Positions 11,243-23,210 are shown, numbered from the stretch's first letter. The stretch is DNA of 64,000 nucleotides from Pycnopodia helianthoides (GCA_032158295.1 CM063255.1:19675094-19739093); one strand, 5' to 3'. The notes: a model not told the origin generated them from the letters alone. Translations and numbers: made by a program.

Positions 11243-11535
11243 TTAAAGGGACACTTTGCCTTCAGATTTGGGCGCATTTGGTCTATAAAAAAGCAATATA
11301 AGAACACGGTCCAGCCACCATTTTTAGGACCAATTTTTCGACTCCACAAAGGGGCGGACCGTATGTTCACTGGTTGTATTTCCAGAGTCACATTTACGTT
11401 TCTTTTAAATTATAACTACACACTCATTACAACACATTGTATAGTGTGTTCTAGTGTGTGGACGATTCTTTAACAGGTTAAGGAGCGATTCCAAACAGCA
11501 GTTTTACGAAATTTGAAGGCAGTGTGCCCCTTTAA
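11243..11535. mobile_element. Family N MITE (293 bp, TTAA ends)
   Basis: Inverted ends TTAAAGGGACACTTTGCCTT and, as the reverse complement of the right, TTAAAGGGGCACACTGCCTT, continuing for about 27 bp. The interior is AT-rich and non-coding. The TTAA termini resemble those of families A and B, but the sequence is otherwise distinct. A single copy is present in this window. Confidence 0.8.
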
Positions 11536-12338
11536 AATAAAATACATTTTGTATGCCAAAATGGAATCCTTCGTGAATTATTAAATTATTCTAATCACAC
11601 ATTAATATATTAACAGTAAAAAACTCTCCTTATACCAATTTCCTGTGTGGGTTTTCTGTGACCCTTTACAGTGTTTGATTAATAATGTATGAAGTAGAAC
11701 GGGAATGAATATCCTGTGCTCACTGTCATTTTCATGATCAGAGTTTCAACTCGGTCTCCATCCGAGCAGTCATCGAAACCGTTTTAGAATCTGTCCACGG
11801 GGGCAGAGTGAGAGACTATTGTGATTGAAGGCTCCCATGGTGGTTGGGTCAAGTACACAGACATGTCCGTCGTGCAAAACTAGGAAATTGTAAATGGACT
11901 GTCAACTAACACAATTCTCTTCACGAAGTCCGAGAACTGCCCAGAGCGAAGATAACGTATACAAGACGGACTTGGCTGAGAGTATCATATTACAGACTGA
12001 CTGGTGTCCGTCAACGTCACACCATCATTGATTCAAATGCAACTTGCGAATTTACGGGTAGCAATCATTTCTTGTCATACAGCAAGTAAAGATGGCGACC
12101 AAAATAATAGTACTAACCAACAAAACACACTGTCTTGAAAATGACAGATTTATGGGATTCTGGTCGGAATCTTTGTAAATCTAAATTTATGTTCTTAGCT
12201 CGTTAATTTTTGTAAAAATATTATAAACCGGTCACATTAGAGAATTGGCTGAAACTGACAACAAAACGCACCGAAAAGGATGGATTTATGAGATTTCTAT
12301 CGCTTTTGTTGTTGTTCTTATTCTTCTACTTTTCGTGC
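11536..12338. other. No gene recognised
   Basis: AT-rich, apparently unique sequence with no supported frame, repeat or RNA. Confidence 0.4.
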
Positions 12339-12494
12339 AAAGTTCAAGGTCTAAAACGCACTGGAAAGTTCAAGGTCTAAAACACACTTCAAAGTTCAAA
12401 GTCTAAAACACACTTCAAAATGAAAGGCCTAAAACACGCTTCAAAGATCAAGGTCTAAAACACACTTTAAAGCTCAATGTCCAAAATACACTTC
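12339..12494. repeat. Minisatellite, exactly six 26-bp units
   Basis: The unit is close to AAAGTTCAAGGTCTAAAACA followed by CACTTC. Six units fill 156 bp with no length variation and a few substitutions each. Units 2 and 3 are the most alike. It is non-coding. Confidence 0.92.
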
Positions 12495-13859
12495 ATAAAA
12501 CAGCCACATTATCAGACTCTTCCCACAATTATAATAAATCTCCTCGGCTATGATAAGAAGGGAGACCTCAACTGAGATGAAATCACACTTTCCCAGACCA
12601 GAGTATTTGCCGTTCGTGCATCGCTGGCTCTCGCAATTTTTCACGGGTAGCAATTCCCGGAACTTTAATAAAAACGCAGTTCGATATTATGAGCCCCCCC
12701 CCCTCCCCGTTAAGGCTTTTAGCGATACCAGCCGAAGGAAGAGGGTGTTTTTTAGTTATTACTGAGCGAACCGTATCAATAATTTATTAGATGGCGATGG
12801 GGGAAAAACACAGTTAACATCGGTCACACATTTGTGTTATAGAGAAGGCTGCATCTCGACATGGCCCAATTGAATATTATTAGATTATTTCTTGCAGCCT
12901 TCTATAAATTATAAATGTCCACCCATTCGAGCTGAATATGACCGGTTCTCAATTGCACCATAATCAACTATCAATAACCGAACGCCGTTTTTATTAGTAT
13001 GCATAAGATAAATTAAAAAAAAACAATAACGTGAATTTAAAGAGAATATTCCGAAACTTTGATTATTTGTATATACAAAAATCGGTTTATAGTCGTGCAG
13101 CTAAGCATAATGGCTAAACTAACTTGGAGTTATCAATGGCTACATCTCACAAGCACCAATAAAAAATACCCTGCTTTTTATATTTATGCCTGGTTTCAAA
13201 AGGTGTACCTACGTCATTGGCTTTGCATAATACAATAAAACTGTCAATGACTTGCGAAGCAAAGGATCCAATCAGCCTGAACTAATGCGTAATACTGGTA
13301 CTGTCGCAAATTAACAAAACCCACAACAACAGCAACAGATACAACGACATCACAAACAAAGTTCTAATTTTGCAAAAACCTCAATTGCTTATTGAATTAT
13401 ATTGCTCGCTAATAATTTAACGGTTACGGGGAAAAATTGTATAAAAAAGTCACCACAAGTATTGTTTGGGTCTGTTATGTCAAACTGCTTTCAACAAGTT
13501 TCAAAACCAGAAGATAAAACAAAATACAAAGTACTAGCAATGCGAAACCCTCAGTTGCCTAGTACATGCTCGCTTATAACCTAAGCTCACGGGGAAATTA
13601 TAGCAAACGTCACCATAAAGTATTTTTTGAGTATAAAATACGTCACATTGCCTTCGACGAAAAAAAATAACAACTGAAACGAACATGTACACGCGACACG
13701 AACACTCGGCGCAACATCGCCTATGCTAACAATTACAACAACCTTCTTCAAGATCGTGAAGTAGATATAATTCGACGTTGCCACTTTCCCACACATGTAG
13801 AGCAATCATCTTTGTTGAAAATAGTAATACACAATTCAAGAAGTTGCAATTCGCTATAC
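12495..13859. other. No gene recognised
   Basis: AT-rich with short frames. A poly-C stretch lies at about 12694-12704. ACGGGGAAAxxxxTA...GTCACCA...AGTATT recurs at about 13427 and 13590, an imperfect local duplication of about 160-bp spacing. Confidence 0.4.
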
Positions 13860-14340
13860 CGGAAGGACGTTTATTTTTGCATAAAGCTCGTGTGAAGCGA
13901 GTCTTGGTATTTTAGACGTTTTGTACACGAGGTAGGGTTATAGCGTGTTACCTCGCGTGTCAGACCTAAGACATCTCGCATTATCGACTCCAAGATAGTC
14001 TTGATTACGGCCGTCTTTGTGAATGTGTTTGTGGCTTATAATCATAAAAGACTAGCGCGTTACAAAGCTTCCCGGTGAAACATCGCCTGATCAGGAGGCT
14101 GCGCTGATGCAAAGTCGGGCGACATAGTGCAGCTTCTGTGTTTAAGCCTGGTCGGTCTCCCTGATGACGTTTCACACTGGAGAATCCGGGCCGGGCGGAA
14201 GTGCGCCCCGTGGCGTTCCGTCTGCGCATCACCACCGCGTGAGCTAGCGCTCTCTCCCCATCGCTGCCGCATTATTATTTTAAAGGAATACTGGGGGGAA
14301 AGAACTTAGTATCGAATTCGGTCGCTGCTATGTTATTATG
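13860..14340. other. GC- and CpG-richer block, function unknown
   Basis: From about 14060 to 14275 the sequence is visibly GC-rich and CpG-dense (GGGCCGGGCGGAAGTGCGCC, CACCACCGCGTGAGC), unlike its AT-rich neighbours. All three overlapping frames are open for 60-76 codons, as expected of GC-rich DNA, so this is not evidence of coding. A CRE-like TGATGACG and a CGGAAGTG (ETS-like) word are present. It could be a promoter or CpG island, or a decayed element. Confidence 0.35.
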
Positions 14341-14396
14341 GTGGCACCCCCAAGGTATCTACGGATAGCACATGAGCACGTCCACCGTGCGCTCGT

Positions 14397-14751
14397 TAAA
14401 GCACATGTAGGCCTTATAGCATTGGTAATTGTCAAAGACCAGTATCTGCACTTTATGTGACCCATTACAGGAAACAACAAACTTGTGAAAGTTGATGCTC
14501 AATCGGTCATCGAAGTCACGAGAAAATAGCGAAAAACCTCATTATATATGTTTCCACTGTTTTCAAACATCGGGTTTTGGACACGCGAGATAACAACTAA
14601 TTGTTTTACTCTTTTCCTAAAAACTATAGCATTTCAAGCAAAACTATTCCAAGGGAAGTTTTTCACCAAGAGCATCCTTATACCACGTAAGTTATGTGCA
14701 AATCTTTAAGCATTTCTATTTTTAATCTTACCAATGCTGTGCACACCCTTT
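14397..14751. mobile_element. Family A-related MITE, copy 3 (diverged)
   Basis: Retains CATTGGTAATTGTCAAAGAC near the left end, the shared core (AAACTTGTGAAAGTTGATGC, about 14477, and ACGAGAAAATAGCGAAAAA, about 14518), and ATCTTACCAATGCTGTGCAC plus CCCTTTA at the right. It has many substitutions, so it is an old copy. Confidence 0.8.
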
Positions 14752-14840
14752 AATAAGAGGCGTGCATGTTTTAATGTATTACTTTTTGTTTTTTAAATGT
14801 GTACCATAATCCATTTGTTCTTCTTTAAGGAGAACCCAAT

Positions 14841-15056
14841 ACACTCTTTAAAAAAAAAACGAATCCGGAATCAAACCGGATTCCAGGTTCCCCCAGGGTC
14901 AGTATGGCCTATTTTGTGTCAAAGTGACCCATGGAACGGGTCAAGCTGACGCAGAATCCCAGTTCAAATCCCATGTTAAACCATTGTCCGGGCAAGCCTG
15001 ACCCAGAAATGGGTCAAGCTCCCTACGACCCAATATCCAGGTCAACTCTGAAAAAA
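14841..15056. mobile_element. Family C element, copy 3
   Basis: Contains GTCAAAGTGACCCATGGAA, GGGTCAAGCTGACGCAGAAT and ACCCAGAAATGGGTCAAGCT. The layout matches the 56164 copy, although the terminal GGGTCAGAATTGACC motif has decayed on the left. Confidence 0.75.
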
Positions 15057-15415
15057 TTTAAATCTCGTAGTTTGACGCAAAACAAGCAGTGTGAATAGAT
15101 GGTCTAATCAACAAAAACATTACCTATCAAAATACTCATTTTTTAGTATTTCGGGGGAGTGATAAACTTTCGTTGATGTTGACAATAATTGTGTGAGGGA
15201 TTGAAACATTGTTTACGTGTCTTACCAATGGATGTCCAGTTACAGTCCAACAGCTATAGATGGCATTCCAACCACTTCGCAGGTGTGATACATTGTCGGA
15301 TTTTAAAACTACACAGTAACGTCGACTCTTCATCCCGTGGTTATCAATGAGTCCAACGCTAAAACCAACCTTTAAAAAAATTAATCAAATTATTTTGTTA
15401 ACTTGTTCCTGAAAA
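15057..15415. other. No gene recognised
   Basis: Sequence between two family C copies. A frame of 65 codons on the minus strand has no domain. Confidence 0.35.
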
Positions 15416-15620
15416 CGCCCGTGGGGGCCTTGCCCATTTTTGGGTCACGATGACGCGAAATCTGTGTCAAAATCACCCAGAAATGGGTCAAACAGAAGCA
15501 GAATCCGAATTAAAATTCCATAGAATAAAATAAAAAAAGTTTCCAGGTCAGCCTGACACAGGCACCGGGTCAGGCCCCCCTGGGGACCCGGAATTTAGGG
15601 CATTTCTGACCCAGGAGTGT
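15416..15620. mobile_element. Family C element, copy 4
   Basis: Contains TTTTTGGGTCACGATGACG, ACCCAGAAATGGGTCAAACA, CACCGGGTCAGGCCCCC and a right end ATTTCTGACCCAGGAGTGTT. It is the second of two family C copies within 800 bp, in the same orientation. Confidence 0.78.
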
Positions 15621-15718
15621 TGGGGTGAATAAGGAACTGTAAGGGATTTTGTGCACGTTCAAATATGTTCTTTTTTTCTTTCCTATTTCCCTTATCTTAC
15701 CAATAACACCACATACCT

Positions 15719-16075
15719 TTAATGGCAGGGTATACTTTTAGTAATTGTCAAAGACTAGTATCCTCACGTGTTGTGTCCCAAAATATGCATGAACTTACAA
15801 ACCTGTGACAATTTGGGCCCTAAGTTGCATGAAAATAATGAAAGAAAAACACCATTGTTGCATCAAGCTGTGTGCTTTCTGCCTGAGAATGAAGCCTTTC
15901 TCAGATTCAAATATTTCAGTGACAAGATATCTCTTTCTCAAGAACTGCATTACTTCACAGAGAGTCCTTTCTCACAATGTGTTATACTATCAGCAGCTCT
16001 CAGGTGCTCCGTACCAAGCAAATTTGTATGGTAATGTATTTTTCGAGTGACTACCAAAAGTATCCACTGCCTTCA
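15719..16075. mobile_element. Family A-related MITE, copy 4 (~355 bp)
   Basis: The left end resembles TTAATGGCAGGGTATACTTT and the right end CCAAAAGTATCCACTGCCTT, which are inverted matches. The interior has AAACCTGTGACAATTTGGGC and a cluster of AT words ending ACAATGTGTTATACTATCAG. This belongs to the subfamily that also includes 20905-21260. Confidence 0.82.
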
Positions 16076-16355
16076 AAGTTGCGTATCATCGACATTTTCA
16101 TTATTGCACTGTAAGACTGAGAATAGAGCCTTGAAGGACGCCTGATGACCATCGTTTAGTCATCCAAATGACTAATTGCGTTGAGTCATAAGCACTCGTG
16201 ACGTCATACCTTACACTTGTGCATGTACCATTCAACGTAACCATCTTGTATGGCGTATTTTCAGTAACCTTTTTGCTTAATGTACGTTTTACAAGATTAA
16301 AGACAGGTCGCACATTCACACGTAAAATTTGATTCAATAAAGCAAACTTGTTATC

Positions 16356-16748
16356 TTAAAGGAACATTACAGAATTGGTAAGAAAAAAAGTTGTAAAATA
16401 TACTTTTTGATCACAGATTTACACAAAACTTACACAGTCTAATGATGATGATAGTAGAAAACATCCCTTGAAATATTTCTGTCTGAAATGCCATATTCGA
16501 TGAGAAATGAATAAACTAATTTCCGATTGGAGTTTATCGCTCAGTGAGCGTTTTATTCACTTGCTGAATCTATATGATTTCATGCAAATGTGTAATCGGT
16601 TTTTTACTATTTTCTCGTGACCCAGATGGCCGATCGATCTCAAACTTCTACAGTTTTGTCAGTTTATGTATATGGTGGACTAAATAAAGTGTTTACACTG
16701 CCAGCAACTGTTTTGTTAGCAAAAACCAATTCTGTAATGTTCCTTTAA
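16356..16748. mobile_element. Family B MITE, copy 1 (393 bp)
   Basis: The ends are perfect inverted repeats starting TTAAAGGAACATTACAGAAT and running about 25 bp. The interior contains CGCTCAGTGAGCG, a perfect 13-bp palindrome-like word, and the shared A/B core near 16605-16665. There is no coding capacity. Three further copies are at 22510, 37167 and 37852, in both orientations and highly similar, which implies recent spread. Confidence 0.95.
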
Positions 16749-18099
16749 GTATTACCTTATTTAAAGCTGGTATTCTTAAACCCTTCTTGATTCGGCTGCC
16801 CAATGCAACAAGGTCCCATCTGTAATTCAATCACAATGAAGCAATCGCATTTCTAATCCGATCTGTATGGGGAAACCAAACAATAATAAGCCAACAATGA
16901 CAAAACTTGCAAATATAAATTCTGATTTTTTTTCTCTTTGAAAATTGAAGGCTTGAGTGATTGAAATGAACTCAAGCAGTGAGTCTGATTCGATACAAAA
17001 CAGAAAGCAAACATTCAAATCTAAGTTTGTTTTTAGTATGAGAAATCATTCAGAACCAACTGTAAAATGTCATATAGGCCTAGAACAAACAAATAAAAAA
17101 AATTAAAAAAACGCACACGAATTTTATTTGTTTTTTTTAATATTAGTGTTGTTATTTTAAAATCACATGTAGGCCTAAATCATGCTGTGGTCAGAAAAAT
17201 CTCCTTAGGGAGAAAGATTGGGAGTAACATTTAGTCCAAAGTTGTCTGAAAACGAGATTATACAACTCTGATCATAAACCTGTCGCCTTTGATTTCGGAT
17301 GTGGTTGCCGGATGTTTTTAATTCATTTTTTTAAAGCGGAAATTTATTCCATTAAAATTACATTCGAGGGGGAAATGGATGTTCCCCATGGAAATAATGA
17401 TACACTTTCATCTCCGCTTCGACTCAATTTATGCATCAGTATTATTTCCATCTAGATGAAATTTGCTTGATTTGAACCGTTGAGATGTTTTCCTTTTTTT
17501 CTCTCCACCCCCCCCCCCTCGTTTTAATAAAAATCCGGTCGCGTTTTGTTTGTTTGAAAACTCGCACGGGTTCAAAGACGTAGTTACTTTTAAATTTTGA
17601 CATTTGCCTTTTTAAACTTTTGGATCATCAAGAATCACAAGTAATTAGTGATGAAACACGCACAGGCTCTTTTGTGGTGGAAAAGTGAAACTCAGTATAA
17701 GTCAATGATTAGATATAATAATAATGTTTTCTTGTAACTGTATAGTCGTAAACGATTTTGTTTCTCAATTTGAATTTAATTTTACAGCTGTTTATGTATC
17801 TATTTTTAATGTATGTTTTTCTGGGATTTTTCTTCTGTTGATGTTGTTGTTGTTGCTGTGGATTCCGTCTTGCCCTGTATGTAATTGTACGTTTTGCGTA
17901 AAGGTTAATCTGACAAAAAAACAAAACAAATGAAGCCGACCTTGTTTTTTTGGAACCACTTTTGGAGAGAAGGTTAAGACATTTTACACTACATTAAATG
18001 TGTGCTAATATTAATAATAAACATTTGTTCGATTGGCTTAAATATATATTTTTTACCAGATGTCTGCCCCTTTCAAAGTCGTATTCCAGAATTCAAAGC
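16749..18099. other. No gene recognised
   Basis: AT-rich, with a poly-C run at about 17509-17518. Frames at 16827 and 17709-17933 are short and low in complexity. Confidence 0.4.
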
Positions 18100-18286
18100 T
18101 TTTTTTCACATCCACAACCAAATTGATATTTTCTGCTAAGCAAAATTAAGCAGGATACCACTCACATGGTAAAATGTGACATTGGTATATTGGCTGGTAA
18201 CCTTATACTGGTATTGGTAAGCTGAAGCATGCTACGCTTAGGTTACCTTTTGTGCGTAAAACTACTCTATAACTAAATTGGGCCCT
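18100..18286. mobile_element. Family F element, copy 3 (left end decayed)
   Basis: The right end reads CTCTATAACTAAATTGGGCC and the interior has TATTGGCTGGTAACCTTATA, diagnostic of family F. The left end is not clearly recognisable. Confidence 0.65.
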
Positions 18287-18287
18287 G

Positions 18288-18605
18288 TGGGTTGATTTCA
18301 CAAAGCACTAAGATTCATCTTAAGATGAGTTGTCAGAGGTCGATTTCACAAAACTCTTCCTAACTTAGGACTAGTCCTAGGCAATGCTAAGAGATAGGAC
18401 CAGTCCTAAGTACTGGTCCTAACTTCGGACTAGTCCTATCTCTTAGCATTGCCTAGGACTAGTCCTAAGTTAGGAAGGGTTTTGTGAAATCGACCCCAGT
18501 ACTACTATAGCGGTTTGTATTGTGACGTCACACTTTCCATGGCATTTTATTAAGAGTGATTTGCAGTTGAGATCAATCTTAGCTCTTTTTTTTTTAAATC
18601 GAGCC
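18288..18605. mobile_element. Family G-outer element, copy 1, split by a hairpin insertion
   Basis: The left part (18288-18337) starts GGGTTGATTTCACAAAGCAC. The right part (18496-18605) has GTATTGTGACGTCACACTTT and ends near AAATCGAGCCG. An uninterrupted copy is at 30785-30924, which shows that the 158-bp hairpin at 18338 is an insertion. The ends (TTGATTTCAC and AAATC(A/G)A) form a short inverted repeat. Confidence 0.8.
18338..18495. mobile_element. Family G hairpin (158 bp, ~75-bp arms)
   Basis: The left arm starts GGTCGATTTCACAAAACTCT; the reverse complement of the right starts GGTCGATTTCACAAAACCCT. The arms match over about 75 bp with only a few mismatches and almost no loop, through GGACTAGTCCTAGGCAATGC. 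A foldback element; a read-through transcript would be almost fully double-stranded. Confidence 0.95.
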
Positions 18606-20904
18606 GAGGTCTGTGGAAAAAGAGTAATCCTCGATTTAATCGAAAAAGATTGTAAATAATTGTCTCATAAAGTCAAATAAACGGTGATGCATCGGGGAAT
18701 TAAAGCCGTTTTTTATCTTACATGTATTAAACCCGACAAGGCATGCAGCAGATTTGGGGCCGCGTTGTTAAACTAAACGCTGTGACGGATTCAGCGGTTG
18801 CCGTGGAAACGGCCTATACATAATGCAAATTTAAATGTCCATTTTGTTCCGGTTAATAAACCTAAGCTCGACAGAGACGTTAAACCCGTACTGCTTCTCT
18901 GGCGGGGGACTTCATGCGTAAAATCAAAGCCGGGAATAAATCGTATTTGAAAATATAAGACGTTGTTTATAACCCTGTTGCTGTCACTGTGGTTTTGAAT
19001 GATAGATAAACTATGCCAGCCTGCAATATGATACCATGAGGGAATGCATGTACACAGTACACAGTTAGTTCTGTGCACAGTTGTGCCACCATACACAACC
19101 TTGGCAGTCGAATGGTTTCAAATGGTTGGTCAACTCACTGGAAAATGTTGCCAAGAGTCACTGAGAGTAGGAGGGTTAAGGGGTCACTATTGATATGGAG
19201 TTTTTAGTCTCGATGTGGTGATACCCCTCGACCAAGCCGACAATTTGGCAATAACAATGAACTCACATTCAGAGAATGTCTGCTACAGTTTTGTGAGTCG
19301 ACGAACAATTAGACGCTTGTTATTAAAAAAGAAAAGAAAAGTAGTTTCAGATCTTGGAAGATGCCAAGTTAAATGTACATTCGTGTGGCCCAAGTTAATA
19401 TACCCTAATTCCCATGAATTGTAAATTGCAAAATGAGGGAACATCGCGCCTTTTTCTGTGGGGCTGATGGTGGCTTGACGCAGACGCGTTTTTGTGCGTC
19501 TGCCCCCAGTGCACAACTCTACGGCTTTTGCCCACCAATGATGTATGTACGCACGCGTTCATGTATTTAGCATATTTCATGGGAAGGGCTAACTGAAGAT
19601 GTATCCAAATGACAGTTGACGAGAGTTTGTTATCAAATAATGCGGAAACGAAATCGAATGATATTTTAGAAATGACTACTCAAAATTGGTAACCTATAAA
19701 GAAAAAAAAACACGGTAGTCTAGACAACTCATGTGGGTAGTTATGTTGCATAGTAATGTATACACGCGTCAAAAGCAAACGCTGACTTTTGCTTGGACGT
19801 GTTTGTTTACATCACAGTATCACCATTCTCCTATAACACAACTCCACAAGATTTGTAAGTGTGTAGGTAGTTATTTTAAAGAATCAGGGATGATTTATAA
19901 AGATGCTTATCCCCTTTTTCATTAGTCATACATGAATAATTTTCAAACTAAAAAACATGTGTTGATTGCCTTAAACGCATATCTTGAGCAGTAATTTAAA
20001 AGCATCAAATCAACGAATGTATTCATGTGTTTCTGATTATTTTTTAGTTTAACTACCTCTCATGTATTCGGAAACGGAAACACTGTGGAAACGGAAACAC
20101 TGTAGCCAGACAAAAAATTACATTTATGTTCTGAATTGCGTATACATTAACTTGGGTGAATTTATAACCTCCTGCAACTGCCGGTTTTTACTTTTAATTA
20201 AATTGATAAGAAACGTACTGGAACCCCTTGGGACGTAGCAAAGTTCACGCTTGCACGCGAGAAAAAAAAAATTCAAGGCAAATTAAGGGCCGTTTTGTCG
20301 TGAACACTTCTGCGGCTTCAAGTGGTGCGTGATGATGTTATCATAAACGAGTCGAGATACGCCCTGGGCTAGATAAGTTGTTCATGAAAATGTCACTGTC
20401 CCATGGATGCATTGGCGTTCCCTTTTGTCCGAGACATAACTGAGTTTGTGTGAGTGTCGTGGGCTAATTGGCGATCGGTATCTTGAAGCTTTCAAGTATG
20501 AAGTAAATAGACCTCACTGCAGTGGAAGACTTTTGAACGCTGGATGGCAGCAGATACACGAGGTAAAAAACCATTGTTTACGTAGTTCTATGCATGCGCA
20601 GTAAAGATTAAAGAAAAGGGACGATAGAAAAACACAAGGGGAAAGCCCACATCGTCGTTCACACTAAACATGCCTGTTTTTCCTCATTTGATCTTTGTGC
20701 CTGCAGGAGGTCCAGGCTCTAGTTTGTTTTGTGCATATTTTTGTGAACATGTGAAGTCACAGGTTACATGGCTGAATTATACGGCAAGCTTAGTTAATAG
20801 GCTCAATTACATGGCTGAGTACTAGTAGTACTTACCACACATTAAGAAGGAAAACAAAATAACTATTAATAACAGTCTTTATCCCACGTGTAATTATTAC
20901 ATCT
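18606..20904. other. No gene recognised
   Basis: About 2.3 kb with no repeat family that I can identify. At 20230-20575 the sequence is less AT-rich and ends CACGAG|GTAAAAAACC, a donor-like site, but no open frame supports an exon. Short frames elsewhere lack domains. Confidence 0.4.
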
Positions 20905-21260
20905 ACTTTGAGTAATTACTCAAGAATTACATTACTATAAAAACTTACTTGGTAAGGAGCACCTGAGAGCTGCTGATAGTATAAAACGTTGTGAGCAACA
21001 AATTCCTCTGAAATAATTTAGTTTTTGAGAAAGAGGTAATTTCTCACTAAAATATTTGAATCTGAGGAAGCCTCTCTCAGGCATTTGAAAGCACACAATT
21101 CTATGCAACAGGGGTGTTATTTCATTTCATTATTTTCTTGCAACTGCAATGACCAATTGAGCCCAACTTTTCACAGGTTTGCTATTTTATGCATATGTTG
21201 GGATATACCGAGTAAAGATGCTGGTCTTTGACAATTACCAAAAGTATACCCTGCCTTTTA
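20905..21260. mobile_element. Family A-related MITE, copy 5 (reverse orientation)
   Basis: Opens with GAGTAATTACTCAAGAATTA, contains CTGATAGTATAAAACGTTGT, TCAGGCATTTGAAAGCACAC and GACCAATTGAGCCCAACTTT, and ends CAAAAGTATACCCTGCCTTT. These match 15719-16075 in reverse. The left boundary is uncertain by about 20 bp. Confidence 0.78.
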
Positions 21261-21504
21261 TATTCAATACACAAATTTAACTATACCCCTTTAAATTCAT
21301 GTCATACGGGGGGGGGGGTCATTTGATATAACCACGGTTGATTTCCTTCCTCCATAATAAAACTACTTTATTGCAAACACAAATTCGGGGTGGATCTTGA
21401 GACCCGTACTTGTCACATGTAGACTGACATTTTAGATAAGCACAATTTGACTCTGCGGACCTAAATTGTGAAATCTGATAACGGACAATTCTTGTCTATC
21501 TTGA
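21261..21504. other. No gene recognised; poly-G run
   Basis: A poly-G run of about ten bases sits at 21309-21318. Nothing else is visible. Confidence 0.4.
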
Positions 21505-21965
21505 TTATATTGTTGAATTTGATATAGTTGTTATTTGTTATTTGTTATATTTTGTCAAACTTAATATGTCAAATTTTTAAATACTTAATGTTATATTTGT
21601 TAAATCATTGTTTCTGTCATGTTTGTTTGTTTGTTTTATTTGTCGTAAATTTGTTATACTTGTTTCACTTGTTATCATTGTTGTAGTTGTTTTACTTGTT
21701 AAATTTATTATATTTTTTTATTTGTTATATAAGACAAATTTGTAATATTTTTTTCTAACTCTTGTTATAGGGCCTACTTGTTATACTGTTAAATTTGTTA
21801 TATTTGTATGCTTGTTGTGTTTGTTTTATTTGTCGTGTATTTGTTATACTTGTTTAACTTGTTACAATTGTTGAATTTGTCAATTGTTATACAGGATATT
21901 ATTTCGTTTTATTTGTTGATATTTTTTGTCTCATTTGTTTAAATGTGTGAAATTCGTTACAGTTG
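21505..21965. repeat. Degenerate TTGTTATA/TTTGTT low-complexity array
   Basis: About 460 bp dominated by variants of TTTGTTATACTTGTT spaced 8-20 bp apart (for example TTTGTCGTAAATTTGTTATA at about 21640 and TTTGTCGTGTATTTGTTATA at about 21830). The strand asymmetry (T and G on plus) is strong. It is probably an old simple-sequence expansion. Confidence 0.75.
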
Positions 21966-22496
21966 TTATATTGCTATTACATGTATATAATTGTTCATTG
22001 TAAATTATGGTCATTTATTTATAGCCGTACCGACACGCACAGACAGACCTTGCTTCTGCTACGTCAGAGTCGTACACTTGCCAATCGGGCATTGTTCAGA
22101 CATGGCCAGGCATTGTTTAAAAAAACTATTGTGTGTATTACACAAAATACTACAAATTCATTGTTGAGGTGCGCTGGCTTTTTATGATTTTTTTCATTAC
22201 GTTTTCAGTCCTCTTGATTTTATTACCAGTTCATGGTCTCCATATTCAAAATAGCAGGCATTGTTCATAAACAAAGAAGGAAATATCCGCTGTTGGTTAT
22301 ACATTGTCTTATTTACTGATTATGTTGGGATGTACAGTGTTTATAGTCTAGTTGTCCGACTCCTTTAATGCTTTCTTGATTACAAAAATATTTGCAGTTT
22401 CATTGAACCAAGCTGTGCATTCATTTCTTTATATAGATTTCGCTGAACAAATTTAATCCAATCCACAACATTATCCTAGGCCATTGTAGTTTTGAT
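21966..22496. other. No gene recognised
   Basis: AT-rich with short frames and no supported element. Confidence 0.35.
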
Positions 22497-22509
22497 CTAA
22501 CAGTTTTAT

Positions 22510-22901
22510 TTAAAGGAACATTACAGAATTGGTTTTTGCTAACAAAACAGTTGCTGGCAGTGTAAGCACTTTATGTAATCCACCATATACATAAACTGAC
22601 AAACCTGTAGAAGTTTGAGATCGATCGGCCATCTGGGTCGCGGAAAATAGTGAAAAACAGATTACACATTTGCATGAAATCATATAGGTTTAACAAATGA
22701 ATAAAACGCTCACTGAGCGATAAACTCCAATCGGAAAATTAGTTTATTCATTTCTCATCAAATATGGCATTTCAGACAGAAATATTTCAAGGGTGTTTTC
22801 TACTATCATCATCATTAGACCGTGTAAGTTTTATGTAAATCTGTGATCAAAAAGTATATTTTACAAGTTATTTTCTTACCAATTCTGTAATGTTCCTTTA
22901 A
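22510..22901. mobile_element. Family B MITE, copy 2, nested in family K
   Basis: TTAAAGGAACATTACAGAAT ends on both sides, interior core at about 22600-22665, and the CGCTCACTGAGCG palindrome word. The reverse orientation applies relative to copy 1. The interrupted K sequence has TTAA-like bases at the joint, consistent with a TTAA target. Confidence 0.93.
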
Positions 22902-23040
22902 TTCAATGATTGTTGTATACCAAATCTCCCCCAGTTTAAGTTGGAATGTTTTAAAAAGCAATTGAATACTTTTTGCAGTATGAAACCCACTGGGCACACA
23001 CCCTCGTAGTCTGTCGTCCAGAGGCACGTGTGCCGATAAC

Positions 23041-23210
23041 AGACCTTATGCAATGACGTCGTACAGCCGCCATCTTAGAGGTAAACTGATGATGAAACAA
23101 TGAACACGCACAGATTTGTACGCGCAGCGCACAGGAATGGCCAATGAACAACCTCCTTTGACCTCTCGGCGAGGGCGCCCTACTCAAATGACGTCATATG
23201 CATAAGGTCT
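23041..23210. mobile_element. Family I MITE, copy 1 (170 bp), nested in family K
   Basis: The ends AGACCTTATGCAATGACGTC and, as the reverse complement of the right, AGACCTTATGCATATGACGT form an inverted repeat that includes TGACGTC. The interior has CCGCCATCTTAGAGG and GAGGGCGCCCTA. A longer copy is at 35211-35520. Confidence 0.85.
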
